A stretch of DNA of 64,000 bases from Phanerodontia chrysosporium (taxonomy: Eukaryota; Basidiomycota; Agaricomycetes; Polyporales; Phanerochaetaceae), in contig MJGA01000009.1 in the NCBI GenBank assembly GCA_001910725.1, positions 186,001-250,000 of the forward strand, in the 5' to 3' direction. The notes beneath the pieces are model-generated. The model was not told the DNA's origin, searched no databases, and saw only the letters and a program-made list of their open reading frames with translations. Each line of letters opens with the position of its first letter. The stretch's first letter is position 1. Shown here piece after piece: positions 1 through 13,970 of this stretch. Position numbers and translations under genes: made by a program.

Positions 1-918
1 TACCTGTCAGGCGGCGTAGCGATATAGGGACTGCGACGTTGGCCGTGCGATACGCCACTGCCTCGGTAGGGCGCTGCTCCTGCAAAACACGCGCGAGTAC
101 ACCAAGCAGCAGCGTATACAGAAATGCGGTAAATGTGGTGCCATTTGCACGGCACTGTTCCAGTATTACTGTGGTCTGAGAGGCGGAAATTGACCAGCAC
201 TGGACGTGCATAGCGAGCGATGGAGACGAGGGAATGGGGCTGCCTGTCCACGACGTTGCAGAGGGGAGCAGCGACTTGGGCACAACAAGCTTGTAAAGCT
301 CGGAGAACAACGTCGACCACGATAGCGATATGTCGGTGTAGGCCTCCGGGGGACCCGCAAGCGGCAGCGTCGGAGGTACGGGTACCTTTGTGCTTCCGCC
401 GTCTGAAGCCTGAGCATCGACATTATTGAGCGCAGCCTGCAGTAGTGCAAGTAGTGCAGGCCCGCTCTGCCCATCAGCGATGACATGGTGGAATGCAAAG
501 ACGACGATGCTGCCATTGACGACCGCCACCCGCCAGAGCGGGACCGATGTGCCGAAAGCGAACGGCTTGCCAAGCTGCGAGCGCAGCAGCTCGTCAACAG
601 TATCTTGGCTATCCCAAATAAACTCGACGACCACGTCTAGGTCGATGTCTGGCAGGCGCACAAATTGTGGTGCGTGCGCTCGCGTGGCCCCTATAGCGAT
701 TTGGACTCCAAGTGCGGCGTGCTGTTGGATCATAGCCTCTAGGGCGGGATATAGCACCTCCTTCTTTAAATACTCACCCGACGCGGGGTGAATCGCCCTG
801 CGATAGCGACGCAGGAGTCGAAACCGAGCTCTCCGAGGAGGATATGGTATCGTTCCATGGTTCCTGATTGCCACACACGAAGCAGTTCGTCAGTGACCTT
901 CACAACTTCATCGTGCAT
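1..918 (-). CDS. Alcohol acetyltransferase / condensation-like enzyme, 5' part
   Basis: The gene runs off the left edge and about 300 N-terminal residues are visible. The start at 918 gives a short leader followed by MERYHILLGELGFDSC, which resembles the conserved beginning of the fungal alcohol acetyltransferase family (PF07247). The acyltransferase motif HHxxxDG is present as FHHVIADGQSG (about 472-495). Known members transfer acyl groups from acyl-CoA to alcohols or similar acceptors; the substrate here cannot be read. The reading frame is open from position 1 to about 785 and from about 788 to 918, but the two parts are out of phase by one missing base at a GGGG run (785-788). Codons on both sides match the family, and no intron fits, so I suspect a sequencing deletion or a recent lesion. 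The family call is fairly firm; the intact state of the gene is not. Confidence 0.72.
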
Positions 919-1554
919 TCTTTCTCACCTGCATCGCGAACAACAACTCTAGAACTCTGGGGTGACATCGCTGCAAAAGGCTAGCAACTCGAGCAGATCT
1001 AGACCGCTGTGCAAGGGAGTGGGAGCATGTAGTCGTCAGGGCGCTTGCAAATACTCCGGAGACATCCCTAATTAGGTCATCTACGCGGCTTGCAAGCCGC
1101 GCACTGCCTTCGTTCATGTTGCAGAACAGAATGTTTGCAAGAGTCAAATCATGAATACTTGCACCAGCATGACGGCCGGGAAGAAGAAGCGAAGGCGCGC
1201 TTCGCAAGGATGACACATGCAGGGTCAAATCCAGCGATCAGCTTAGATCTTGAGCATGGCGTTCAGGGTCGTTTTGACTGCTGCGTCGAAAGCCTCGAAA
1301 GATGCTCAACACTTCCCTCAGGTAAATGGAGCTCGTGGCGAAGTTTATCGACCAGCAGTCGCGGTCTCAGGATGCTGTATTGCACCACTTGCGTTCGAGG
1401 TGCTTTCGCGTTTATGCTGGTGAAGGCGGGATAGTCACGAAAGTTATACACCGCTATACATTCTTTACGTGAGACTGACATGTCCAAAGTACTTCCTATT
1501 GATACATTCCTCAGGGAGACGAGAACCTAAACTTGCCATGCTTCATGATATACC
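919..1554. other. Intergenic, nothing recognised
   Basis: This stretch separates the acyltransferase start from the cyclase stop. Short open frames exist on both strands, but none has a recognisable domain or a convincing splice structure. Confidence 0.5.
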
Positions 1555-3099
1555 CTAAAGATAAGCCTAGTCGACGTGGGTTAGCAACTAATACACCGAA
1601 CAGGATGAGATGACTCACAGCAGCATTTGGCGGGCTGGCAACACCACCAAGGCTATATGTCGCGAAGAGATCAGCAGAGTAGACGAAGATTATTAACAAG
1701 GACATACATGTTGAGCGGCCAGGACGTGAAGAAGAACGTGTAGCGCCCGGCGTCGGCGCACGCCTGAGACAGTTTCTCGAGGTCGAAGAACTCGCCTGCA
1801 CCCAGAGTCAGCGCTCCGTATCGGAAACATCCCCACGAAGTCTCACCAATGGGCATGCCCCACAAGCCGAGCAGGGTTTGATGCATGTGCGGGGTGCCCT
1901 TGGGCGTCGGCCAGCGCTCGATGGCAGGCTGGTCAGACGCGATCGCCGCGAAGTGGTTGTTCCTGCGAGAAAGCATAAGTATCGGTCCCTACTGCGTGTG
2001 GACAAAGAAAGCTGACCAGAGGAAACGTTTCATATCCTCGGACTGCTCAATACCGGCGCTGCAGGGCAACAGTCAACAATCAGCACTAGAGTCGCGCCAA
2101 CAGAGGGCGGTACGCACAAGGTCTCCTCCTTCGACGCGAGCGACTCGCGCTCCTGGCGCGTCGCGGCGTACCACTTCTGCGTGAAGCCGACGCGCAGGAT
2201 GAGGATGTCGCCCGTCTTAAACGTCACTCCCTGCTTCTTCGCGCACGCCTCCAGGTCGGACGCCGGGATCGCGTGCGTCGTCCAGGGATCGTACGGCAGC
2301 GGCTTCTTGCCGTTGTCCGTGTAGAAGCGCACCATGTCGAGCAGGACACCGCGCCCGCAGATGCCGTGCTGTGCCCAGTCTGCTGCGGGTGAGCATGAGC
2401 CAGGGGACGGGGACTTGGCACGCACTGTGAATGCCAAGCTTGATTTTGTGTCCGAACTTCTCCAGGTCCTCGGGATCGCTGATGAAGAAATGGCCGCGGG
2501 AGAAGAGCGCAGAGGGGGTGCTGATACGCGTCCGTCAGCAACCACGCGGAGGACATACGTGGACGTCAACGTACTTCTGGTAGAACACATTATGCCCCTC
2601 GAAAATACCGAAATGACGCGGACCATCCCACTGCGTTCCGGATTGGGTATTCTAGACACGCGACACTTGAGTAAATGCCTCCTCAACGCGACACAATGGA
2701 GCACTCACGATGGAGATTATGTCGTCGTTACTAGCCTCGTCGAGCATCCACTGGTTGTGAATAGGAGGCTGCCGCTTGAACGTCGGCTACACCATGTCCT
2801 TGTTCAGCACTTTCCGTCCGGCATTCTACACTGCACAGCGCACCTTTCCTGGGAAGTTGATCGGCCTAGCGATGGTCAGCGCTCTCCACAACGCCGTGTG
2901 GGACCCTGGCAGTAACTCACAGGTTGAGACAGATCGTCTTGCCTGTCTTGATCTCCTTCGCCGCCTCGGCGACGACCTTCTCAGTCAAGAGATTGACCGT
3001 GCCGAGCTCGTCGCCCTTGCCCCACACGTCCCACGCGCAGCCCGTGAACTGGTGAAACTTCGGAAGTTCATCAAAGCTGGGGAGTTTCCTATCGGCCAT
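1555..3099 (-). CDS. Cyclase family protein (kynurenine formamidase-like), copy 1
   Basis: This is a multi-exon gene of roughly 300 residues with clear exons at 2921-3099, 2844-2865 and 2709-2786, then further exons down to a final codon group for Ala-Tyr-Leu and a TAG stop at 1555-1557. It belongs to the cyclase family (PF04199), metal-dependent hydrolases related to kynurenine formamidase. The usual metal motif HxGTHxDxPxH appears as QSGTQWDGPRHF, a variant in which the first His positions are Gln. Downstream landmarks are WAQHGICGRGVLLD, PWTTHAIP and LWGMPIG, ending in GGVASPPNA. The start at 3099 (MADRKLPSFDEL) is chosen by comparison with the paralogue at 17330, which shares the same intron positions. 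It lies in tandem behind the Prp4 kinase gene on the same strand. The substrate is unknown. Confidence 0.82.
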
Positions 3100-3411
3100 G
3101 GTGCTATCTCTGCGCTGGTCAGCTCGTGCGAAGGCAAGAAAGAGGCACGTTGCAGCGAACAACAGGGCTGCTGTGGGTTTTAAACGAGACTGGTGGGTGC
3201 GTCTCGGCAGTCAGCCCCATACCACGATATCGGGGAGCGTACCACGAGGAGAGGTCAGCAGGACACTCAGGGAAGCCGAGGGAAGTCAAACCGGTAGACG
3301 GAAGGGAATGGGGATTCCGATCAGAGCGGGTGCAGTGGGAATGATATACACAAAGCGTGTGCACTACGCTCTTGAAGCATCTACAAGTCCGACTCTAAAC
3401 ATGATCGCCGT

Positions 3412-6016
<2,605 letters not shown>

Positions 6017-6264
6017 GCTTCAAACACTGGTGTTTACGAGGCGCCGCACGATAAAACAGATGGAAACGGGGAGTGTCGCTCGACGTGCTCGTCGTCGGCG
6101 AGAGAGATGGGTATATGCGCCTTGGGACGCGCCGCCTGTACCCCAATTGTTTGGCAGTATTTGGTTTCAATGTGCTAGGGTTAGGGGTTGGACTGCCCAG
6201 GCGCAGAGCTGCTCTCGAGCGTGTAGACAGACAGGATTCGAACAGAATTACAATCAATGAGGTG

Positions 6265-7328
6265 TCAATGGGAGGTACATATGGTGGTGTTGATATCGCA
6301 TAGTAGGGTACGATGGCGTGAGTTGCCTCTGTAGATGGCGCAGGGAAAGGATCGATTATCCAAGTACCTTGGCCTGCGCTGAAATACTCGGCACAGGTTG
6401 TCCCCCTCCAATGGAGCTGACCTGCGTGTCCGCGCCTTCTCCGCCATCTTCAGCCTGTGCTCTAATATCACGACCGCAAGCACGATCTCGTCCACCATGT
6501 CCTCGGCTTCCTCGCGCAGTGAGATTGAGGGCAGCACCGGAACGTACTGCTCACCGAGAGGCTTAATGCCTCCACGATCGAAACACGCTATTGGCATCGC
6601 GCTTTGCGCTTCTTCTGTGTATAGCTGGAAGCCGAATGTCAACAGAGTGAAATATTGAGCACAAGGGAATTGCTCACTCCAATTTTTTTCCAGGTGATGA
6701 ACCGCCACACATGTTGGCACTTGTGTACATACATTGTTGCAGGACTGTAGGACGAATGTTAGCACCACGGAACAAATGATGAGAGACGACTCGTTCCGAG
6801 GGTGAGCTGAGATATCTCAAAGCAGCCCGGCGCATCATAGCCATGCTCGTAGGCGAGCAGAGACCTAAACATATCCCCTTAAGGGAGAAGCTTGTATGGC
6901 AGACAAGTGCCCAGTCATCTCCAGCACGATCTCAGCCGAGTGGCAATACCACAAAAAACAGAGACTTACAGTGTAGACAGTGCTGGCATTTTCAGCCAAT
7001 TGCTAAGCTTCGTGTCGGCGCCGCCAACAGTGAGGCGGTCGGGAAGGAGGTTGCGCCGCTGGATGGACCCTACCGCAACTGGGTCGCGACCGTCTGTGAC
7101 GCGGGTAACGTGCGTTGTCGTCGCCAGTTTGTCAGAGTGCACAATATAGCGCATGAACGGTTGCCCGCTGACCGTGATGGTGGTGTTATGTGCGCAATCT
7201 CGGGTGAGACGCAATACAGTGCTAACGGAAGGCGAGACGCTGCTTCCAGTCTGCGTGAGCTCGGGAAGGTCGACGAGGGTGAGTTGGGATTCCATGTGTT
7301 GTGGGTATGAGGCAGCGACGTGGGTCAT
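6265..7328 (-). CDS. DUF6593 domain protein
   Basis: Three exons fit well: 6970-7328, 6678-6744 and 6265-6624, giving about 261 residues. The pattern resembles the DUF6593 family, which is expanded in basidiomycetes and has no known function. The first exon carries polar beta-rich sequence with NTTITVSGQP and a basic turn near IQRR. The second has a Trp-rich strand (VWRFITWKKIG). The third has PIACFDR and then DEIVLAVVILEHRLK, the typical terminal hydrophobic strand. The start at 7328 is the first ATG; a second ATG twelve codons later is equally possible. The last 35 or so codons lack family similarity, so the true end may be earlier or spliced. The gene follows Prp4 in the same direction and has a TATA box about 70 bp upstream. 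Confidence 0.65.
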
Positions 7329-7397
7329 TGGGGAAAGGCGGATAGCAGACTTGCGGGGCGTTCGAGTCTGCTGCAGCCTGAGCCAGCCACCACTCCC

Positions 7398-7403
7398 TTT
7401 ATA
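7398..7403 (-). promoter_or_regulatory. TATA box for the DUF6593 gene
   Basis: TATAAA followed by GGG is read on the minus strand, about 70 bp upstream of the first ATG at 7328. The spacing suits a fungal core promoter. Confidence 0.5.
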
Positions 7404-8189
7404 CCCTAGCTTATCGCCACTGATACCAGCATTGAGCGGTGTATGGGATCATTGAGCCCTGCGCGAGCAACACCCTGCGACCTTGGGACGTAGTTCATCG
7501 GCGCGACGGCGGCAGGAGGTGGACGTACCTAGCGCACACTTGTTGCTGCGATGATCGATACACGCCGGTTCTCGTAAGCACCGAACTACATCCCGGGAGC
7601 GAGGCACACCCCATGACCATCGAACACTGCCCGCCGTGACTCGACGCGCCGAAACGCCCTGATATGTTGCAGAGTCAACGAAGTCATAGCTGCATGCTTA
7701 CAATAGGGTTTCTTGACCGGAACCGCGCTGAAAACAGCCACTGACTCAATGAGCTTTCCAGCCTGAGGAGATGCAGGATGCGCGAGGGGCGCAAAGAGGA
7801 CGGCTTTGTACTACCGGCACAGTCGAGATAAGGTGTCTGTAAGTTGCGTTGTTCTTGAGTTGTAACACGCTCAGCTTTGCCAGGTTTGGCTTTGGAATTG
7901 TCTCGGCGAGGTAATGAGCAACTCACAATATTGATACACGTTGCGTTGTCTACAGCTCTTCCGAGGCGAAGCCAAGGCTTGTAATCTGTTGGCCAGCCGA
8001 TGTTGCCAGAGACGGCGGTGGGCCGTGGGAACGCAAGGAGCAGTCCAATCTTCGCCCAATAAGGCAAGTCTGCTGAAATGTGTGGCCTTCAGGCCCTTCA
8101 CGTTGCCACCTGCTGGAGTGTGGACCAGATACATCCTTGCTCCTGTTCACCCACGTCTGCAGCAACGATACTGACCTAAAATACTAGAA
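7404..8189. other. Intergenic between divergent genes
   Basis: This region lies between the DUF6593 gene (minus) and the SWIM gene (plus) and should contain both promoters. Open frames on the minus strand near 7700-8165 reach about 127 codons but shift frame without good splice sites and match nothing I recognise. Confidence 0.45.
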
Positions 8190-8807
8190 ATGCCTTCCAA
8201 CGAGCTTCTACTACTGTTAGATGTCGCCCTGAACGAGAAACTCGAGTTCGACACGGATGCTGAAGACGGAGACAGTGAGCTCTACATCGTGCACACATGA
8301 CGAAGCTAATATGGTATTCGTCCACTTCTCACAGTAGAAGTTGATGAAGAGTACTTGGAACGGCTACGCTTCTTCTTCGATGACGACCTCATCCTCGCCG
8401 CCCTTGACCTGGTGGAGAGGGACAGCGGTATGTGAGAATGGTGAAGATACCGTCATCATCTCATTCGCCCTTCAGTCATCAAACTCAACACTCCTTGGGG
8501 CCACTCGCGGTATCAAGTCATAGGCACCACGGCGACATACTCGGTTTTCCCGGGACAAGTTGTCAACTCGAAACGGACGCCGCCGTACTGCACATGTGCT
8601 TCGTTCGTATTTTCTGTTCTGGTGACAGACGCACAATACATGGTATATATGACTACAATAAAAGCTCTACTTTGAGTACATACTAACGACGGCCGACAGT
8701 GCAAGCATCTTCTTGGCGTGGCTCTCGCCCTTCGACTGAAGAGATGTCTCGAACGCTCAGCAACCCCGGATGATATCGCGCAAATATGTTCTCGACCCGT
8801 GATATGA
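8190..8807 (+). CDS. SWIM zinc-finger protein, Sws1/ZSWIM7-like
   Basis: Four small exons splice cleanly with GT-AG introns into about 145 residues. The first two encode an acidic N-terminus and a leucine-rich segment with FFDDDLILAALDLV. The third carries YCTCASFVFSV and the fourth begins CKHLLGVALAL, together forming the CxC...CxH SWIM motif split by an intron. Size and motif spacing match Sws1/ZSWIM7, the conserved partner of Rad51 paralogues in the Shu complex, which promotes Rad51 filament assembly during homologous recombination. The start at 8190 is the first ATG in frame. No neighbouring gene shares the function. Confidence 0.8.
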
Positions 8808-9440
8808 GTCGTAGATGCGTGGCCCTATTGTGATGGCGTGGTTCGCGTTTGAGTGGGGCTCGGTAGCTTATTACAGGCTGTCGGCCTGTAAGTAACTAAT
8901 TATACATTGAATATCCAGGTGCTATGCGTGCATGGCTGCAGTTCGTCTCGCAGTCCGGGGCCTACGTGTTTCCATCTGGCCACCTGTAGTTGTCATAAGT
9001 CAAGCTCCGCACTCTGCGGTGGTACTGTAGAAGCAGGTCAATCACCGTCCATTTGAGGCTCGGTGATTACGCCGACGACTACCTACCCGACGATGAGTCA
9101 ATAAGTGCGAGCAAATGGGCCATGGCCCCTCACCCTAACAGATGATGGTGTACACGACTATTCACTATCATGCAATGTCAGGCGTAGTAGGCTATCGTGT
9201 AACATACCTTACGACTTACCTGACTTGATCTCAAATACCTACCGTGGCTTACTCATTTAGGCGCCTCCATAAGAAGCTAGAGCTTACAATACTTACTTAG
9301 AGGTTCACTGTCACTTACTTTCCAGTTAGCCTGCATTTCTTCCGCAACCATTTCGCTGCCCAACGACATTTGGCTTTGACCTCTAGGCCACAGCGAGGCC
9401 TTGTCTTTGTTGTCTCTAAGCCTCCTCTTTGTCATATAAC
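8808..9440. other. Intergenic, no gene seen
   Basis: AT-richer than the flanking genes, without long open frames. It presumably holds the terminator of the SWIM gene and the promoter of the next gene. Confidence 0.5.
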
Positions 9441-11244
9441 ATGGCTTACACGGCTTTCGTTGAGGGCAGTTCTCAACTACGACCTGAGGACTATCCCGAC
9501 ATGACGAGCACCCCGATCCAGCCTCCACCGTATGCCAACCTCGTAGGGGACGTGGAGGCTGCGCACAGGGCACTTGCAGACCTTGAAGAAGAGCTGCACC
9601 CACCATCCCGCCCCGCTTCTCCGAACTTTGATGCACGCACGGACGCGCTCAAGGCGAAGATCTTGGAGGCCATCAACTATGCAGGACGGAACCCCCGGAG
9701 CGCGAAGTGGAAGCGGGTTGCAGACCTTCTCAAGTTGGCCTCAACGAGCAGACGATACGTTGGTGCTGCGCCCGGTGTGCGAGTGGGAGAGATTGGCGAA
9801 GTGGACCTGGGGAACTACAAGTTAGTGTTGCCGGACACAGAGGGGGAGTGGGAGCAGTGCGAGGAGCGATGGGAAAAACGATTCGAGCGGCCTCCCACTC
9901 CGGAGGGCAGAACATCCAGATTCTTCGCTACTGGCCCGGAAGCGAGCTCATCGAAGGCCGCGCTCGTGCGGGACAAGGTCAAGGCCTGGCAGGCCACGAT
10001 TGTCGCAGCCCCGCCCTCTGGTACGCCAGAGGACAGCGAGACAGGCGACACGGTCTCAGCCAAGGGGAAGGCAAAAGAGGCAGACAAGCCACGCCAGTCT
10101 CCCCTTTCCTTCCCCGTGGTCAAACGCCACACTCCTGCCATAGCCAGCGGCAAGGGCGCCCCTGGAGCAGGAAGGAATGGTGGCCTTGTATCTCAGAGGT
10201 CGCCACAGCCTGTCGAGCAGACGATCTCGGATGAGCAGCGATCTCTCTCGAAGGCTATTGCGGACTTTTCGGAAATGGTGCGATTGTTACGTTCTAGTAT
10301 TGCGAAGCTTATGCTAACCGCAGGCAGGAGTACATCCCTCCATCATTTCCGCAACAATTGCAGACGTCCACACCACTGCCTAGCTTCGCCAAGAAGTCGA
10401 AACCGCCGCCCATACCACGCCAGTTCGCCTCCTCGCCCTCCTCTTCCCCACAGCTCCCAAATTCGCTCGATATACCCGTGCCTCCGCCCGCGTCATCTTC
10501 CAGCCCGTCGCACCCGTCGCCTGACGCGCCGAAGCGGGCACGGCCAATCACCCCGCCATCGGAGACGTCGCCGCGGTCACCGTTAGCGAAGCGCACGAAG
10601 ACGACCCCGGAGGCTGACCCCACACCGCTCGTTCCAGCACAACGACCGTCCACGCCGCCACATACGCCTCCGCGCCCGCTCTCATACGGCAAGGGTCTCG
10701 GAAACGCAAAGGGATTGCCGGTTCCGCGGACGCCAGAGCGCGGAACGCCTGGTCAGCAACCGACGCTGACCGAGCTCCTCGCGTCCTCGCGCCGATCGCG
10801 CCCGCGCCCGCGCCCACCCTCGCGCAAGCTCAAGAGCCGCACCACCACACCGGCGCCCGAAGACCCGCGGACGCAGATGCGCTCCCCACGCTCGCCGAGG
10901 CGGCCCGCGATCCCTCGCCCGCGCCGACTGCCACAAGCCGCGTAAGTCGCGCGCGCACGTTGCTGTCCTCGCCTGCATCGGGCTCGTCGGACTCGCCGCA
11001 GAGCTTCCGGTCGCGCCCGCGCTCGCCCGTGTCGCCGCTCTTTGGACACTCGGCGCCGTTCGCACCGCCGTTCGCCAGCACGCAGGCGGCAGGTGGGCTC
11101 GCACCCCTGCCTGCGACCCAGTCGCAGATGATGTACAATTCGCAGTTCGACGTCGAGGGTCAGATTGGTATGGTAAGCGACCTGCTAGAGCGGGATGTCG
11201 ACTTCGATGGCTGGCTGCGCGATATCCCCGAGCTCGACCCATAG
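9441..11244 (+). CDS. Pro/Ser-rich protein of unknown function
   Basis: The ATG at 9441 (context AACATGG) opens a long exon to 10277. A 50-bp GT-AG intron (10278-10327) is followed by a Pro/Ser/Arg-rich exon. The first 110 or so residues look folded (QPPPYANLVGD, then a helix-rich stretch with KWKRVADLLKLAST). The rest is low complexity with many Ser-Pro and Thr-Pro sites and basic patches such as KRARP and AKRTKTTP, suggesting a phosphoregulated nuclear protein. A conserved-looking motif PTLTELLASSRR precedes a frame change; the C-terminus QMMYNSQFDVEGQIGMVSDL ends at 11244. The change is explained either by a 53-bp GC-AG intron (10824-10876) or by one lost base. About 580 residues. I do not recognise the family. 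Confidence 0.6.
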
Positions 11245-12081
11245 GTTCATCGTGTAATCTATGCTTTTTGTGTTACATCAGCTTTCGCTGGTTCCTCTTG
11301 CTTTCATTGTCGCGTTCTGTGTCCAGTATCCTATGTACTTATTGGCGAAGGCTGGTCTGAACTGTATACAGCTTTATTATAGAAAGTGTAGAACATAGCG
11401 CGTAGCGCCTCTCATGAACTCCTGACATGTAGAAACTCTGCGACTTTGAATATTGAGAACGCGTCCAGATGGAGGAGTCTGGAAAGAGGGGATCAGGCGT
11501 GGCGGTACTTTGAGGACATTCTGTTCATTATGTTATTGCTTCATTCGAAAAGAATGTCGCTTCACAAACAACAATGGGGCCATATACACTTGATCACGAA
11601 AACGTCTGGAAGTCACTGCTCACGAAGAAGAGCTCACGCCGCCATCTCGACTCAAGTATGGAGGCTCCATGAGTGCGCTAACGACACGGAGGCGAATAAG
11701 CACTCGGGCAGTCCTCGGCTCTGTAAGCCTTCGACTCGACCCTACGCAAGGCCCGACGCGGTGATCGCAATGGTCAGATTCATTCTACGAGGCGAGGTGA
11801 ACGTCATGATGAAGATTCGCCGATCTAGGTTCTCAGTGCAACTCACCTCCGCAGGTGCACGAGAGAGCAAGGGTCTGAGCAGGCGGTAGATCTCCAGTCC
11901 CCCCGGAGCGTACAGTAGCGGTCGCGCCCACGGAGCACCGAGACCTGCGACAATTGCCGAACTGGTCGGGACTCATCAATAGGTGCCCGCACACCGATAT
12001 CCGGGGTGAGGGGCGTCGGACGGCCAGGTGTGTCACCTAGCGTCCTCCGCGGACGACGGATCTGAGTGACACGCCAGCGAC
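11245..12081. other. Intergenic between convergent genes
   Basis: 3' flanks of two convergent genes. Open frames of up to about 147 codons are present, but they have no domain, no splice support and unremarkable composition. Confidence 0.45.
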
Positions 12082-12641
12082 TCAAGCGAAGGCGACCCGT
12101 CGACGGGATTTCGACGGCTGCTTCTCGCCCGTGCCCGCATTCTGCGTATTGCTGGCGCCTTCATGGGTGGGTTGCCCTTTTGTTTCCTGCTTCTTGGCCT
12201 TAGCCTTTTCTTTCTTTGCTTTCGCTTTTTCCGCTCTGAGAGCGGCCTTCACTTCTTTCTGCATTGATGCACGCATGTTAGTCGAGCACAAGTAGGCACG
12301 ACGTAGTGTACACACCAGCTTCTGCTTCGCCGAGGGCTTCGACTTGTGCTCCGTGCGCTCTGGCTCCTATGGACATCACGGCGATCAGTCCGTACAGGTT
12401 TGGTCGTACTCGGTCAGAGATGGAGCACGAACCTTGTCCTGACGGTGGTGCTTTTCGACTTTTTCCTTCGCTTTTGTCTCCTGCTGATCAGCGATGATGG
12501 ACGCGAGCTGCAGCGCCGTGTCCTGGAGTTTCAGAGTATGAGTAAAAAAGCTGCCAGAGCAGTGCGCAAACATGCCTTTTGTTCCACAAACTTCTTGGGC
12601 TGCTTGCCCTTGCCCTTCTGTTTTGATGATATTGCGACCAT
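12082..12641 (-). CDS. Lysine-rich small protein
   Basis: Four exons (12576-12641, 12433-12522, 12316-12366, 12082-12258) join into a 127-residue protein. It is highly charged: SSKQKGKGKQPKKFVEQK at the start, a short hydrophobic helix (TALQLASIIADQQ), then long Lys/Glu/Ala coiled-coil-like repeats and a basic tail KSRRRVAFA. Such composition suits a nuclear or nucleolar RNA-associated protein, but this is inference. The first intron (12523-12575) begins with GC after AAG, so this is a candidate GC-AG intron; no GT donor keeps the frame. The third intron has a perfect CTAAC branch site. The family is not recognised. Confidence 0.6.
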
Positions 12642-13970
12642 AGCCGAACGGTACTATTGCAGCGGTTAAAGATGAGGAGGCGAAGACAAGTTGTGGTAAA
12701 CCCAATATCGGGGTTTGCAGCATCTCTGATCCGTGAAGCGGGACAAACAGCGTCAAACAGAGGCCGCGGATCAGTAGACTGCCCGACCCATGCGCTGCTG
12801 CCCACAGCAACTGCTCCGACCCTTCACCAAAAATACAGATGTCAGTGTATGCAGCTGTAGACCGTGGCGCAGGCTGCTTGAATATTCGCAAAAACTACAT
12901 GTATGCGCTCCACTTGGGGAGTGGTTAGTTTCATTTGATGGAGTTACCACTACTAGACGCCACGGTAACAGCGGTACCCGCTAGCACAGGCTGTCGCGCC
13001 GCGGGGGTCCTTATAGCGACGGAGCTCTGCGACCTATGCAGCCTCTTCAATCATACCAGTGTCAATGGACATGTTCATTCCACGTCAGTGGTAAGTCCGG
13101 TTATGCGGATAGCCGGAGGGCACTACAGTGGAACTGCGTAGCAGTCAAAAAGTCAAGCATGACATATTTACCAACGGCAAAACAGACTTTTTGACTCTGT
13201 CGAAATAATTATGGGACTCGGTTTCACCTCCTTGAGCTCGAGATCTCGCTCCGCAGTAACCGCCGACACATGCGCCATCAGCGACGGTGTCCCTCGGAGT
13301 TCAACAAGCCTAAAGCCCTGTGTACCCGTATGGGTCCACCTGACATACAGCACGGAACTTGTAGTTCCGTAGCCGCTGGCGTCGGTCCCTGCTGCGCCCG
13401 CCGGCGTCGTGCGTTACTAAGCTGTCTCTGCCCGACACGGCGGCTCACCAGTCTTGTAGAAGCCCGTGTTTCGCCTGTAGCGAGCCCTGAATGGCAGCGT
13501 CAGACGCAGCACATGCTTCGCCGCCGTTCTTGCTTGAGTCCGACAGCAGCCCTCGCTTGCAGCCGTACAAGTCGCCTCATCCAGCGTTTTAGAGATAGGA
13601 TCAAGGTAGCCAAGTTTGCCTGCTTTGTGAGTCTCTGCTTGTCACCATCGACCCGTTTCCGGACGTGATGTATACTGCGCGCGTGGCGCCGCCGTGCTGA
13701 ACCGGACGCGTACAACTCCGTGACCCTAGAGGGAAGGAGTCGAGTGCGCCATCGCAGTTGAGACTTTCTGCGTCCTCGCCACCGACGTGTAGCTCAGTAA
13801 GCGCAGCATGCTCGATGCGGAAACGGTGGTGGGAGCCAGATGGCTTCCCTTTATAATGCCAGAGCTGGCGAGGAGAAATACACAACATCTGTCCAGTCAA
13901 AGCCTTCAGCAAGACGCGAAACGAGCAACCTCAGTATACATACCTAGAAGCCACCCGCGTAGAAAGAACG
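12642..13970. other. Intergenic, possible unrecognised short transcript
   Basis: No domain was found on either strand. A minus-strand TATAAAGGG at 13849-13857 suggests a promoter, but the frames below it are short and interrupted. A minus-strand frame of about 60 codons at 13168-13353 and a 103-codon frame at 13601-13912 do not splice together convincingly. Confidence 0.4.

Noticed and set aside
776..785. GTGAGT donor in the acyltransferase gene
   Set aside because: Splicing there would remove or shift the conserved LYPALEAMIQQHAALG segment and leads to a stop; a one-base lesion explains the data better.
10942..11001. GTAAGT...CAG intron in the Pro/Ser-rich gene
   Set aside because: Splicing puts the C-terminus in a frame with an early stop; the frame through this stretch is open and continuous with the end.
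13601..13912. Possible second DUF6593-like gene below the TATA box at 13849
   Set aside because: The translated frames show none of the DUF6593 strands and stop quickly.
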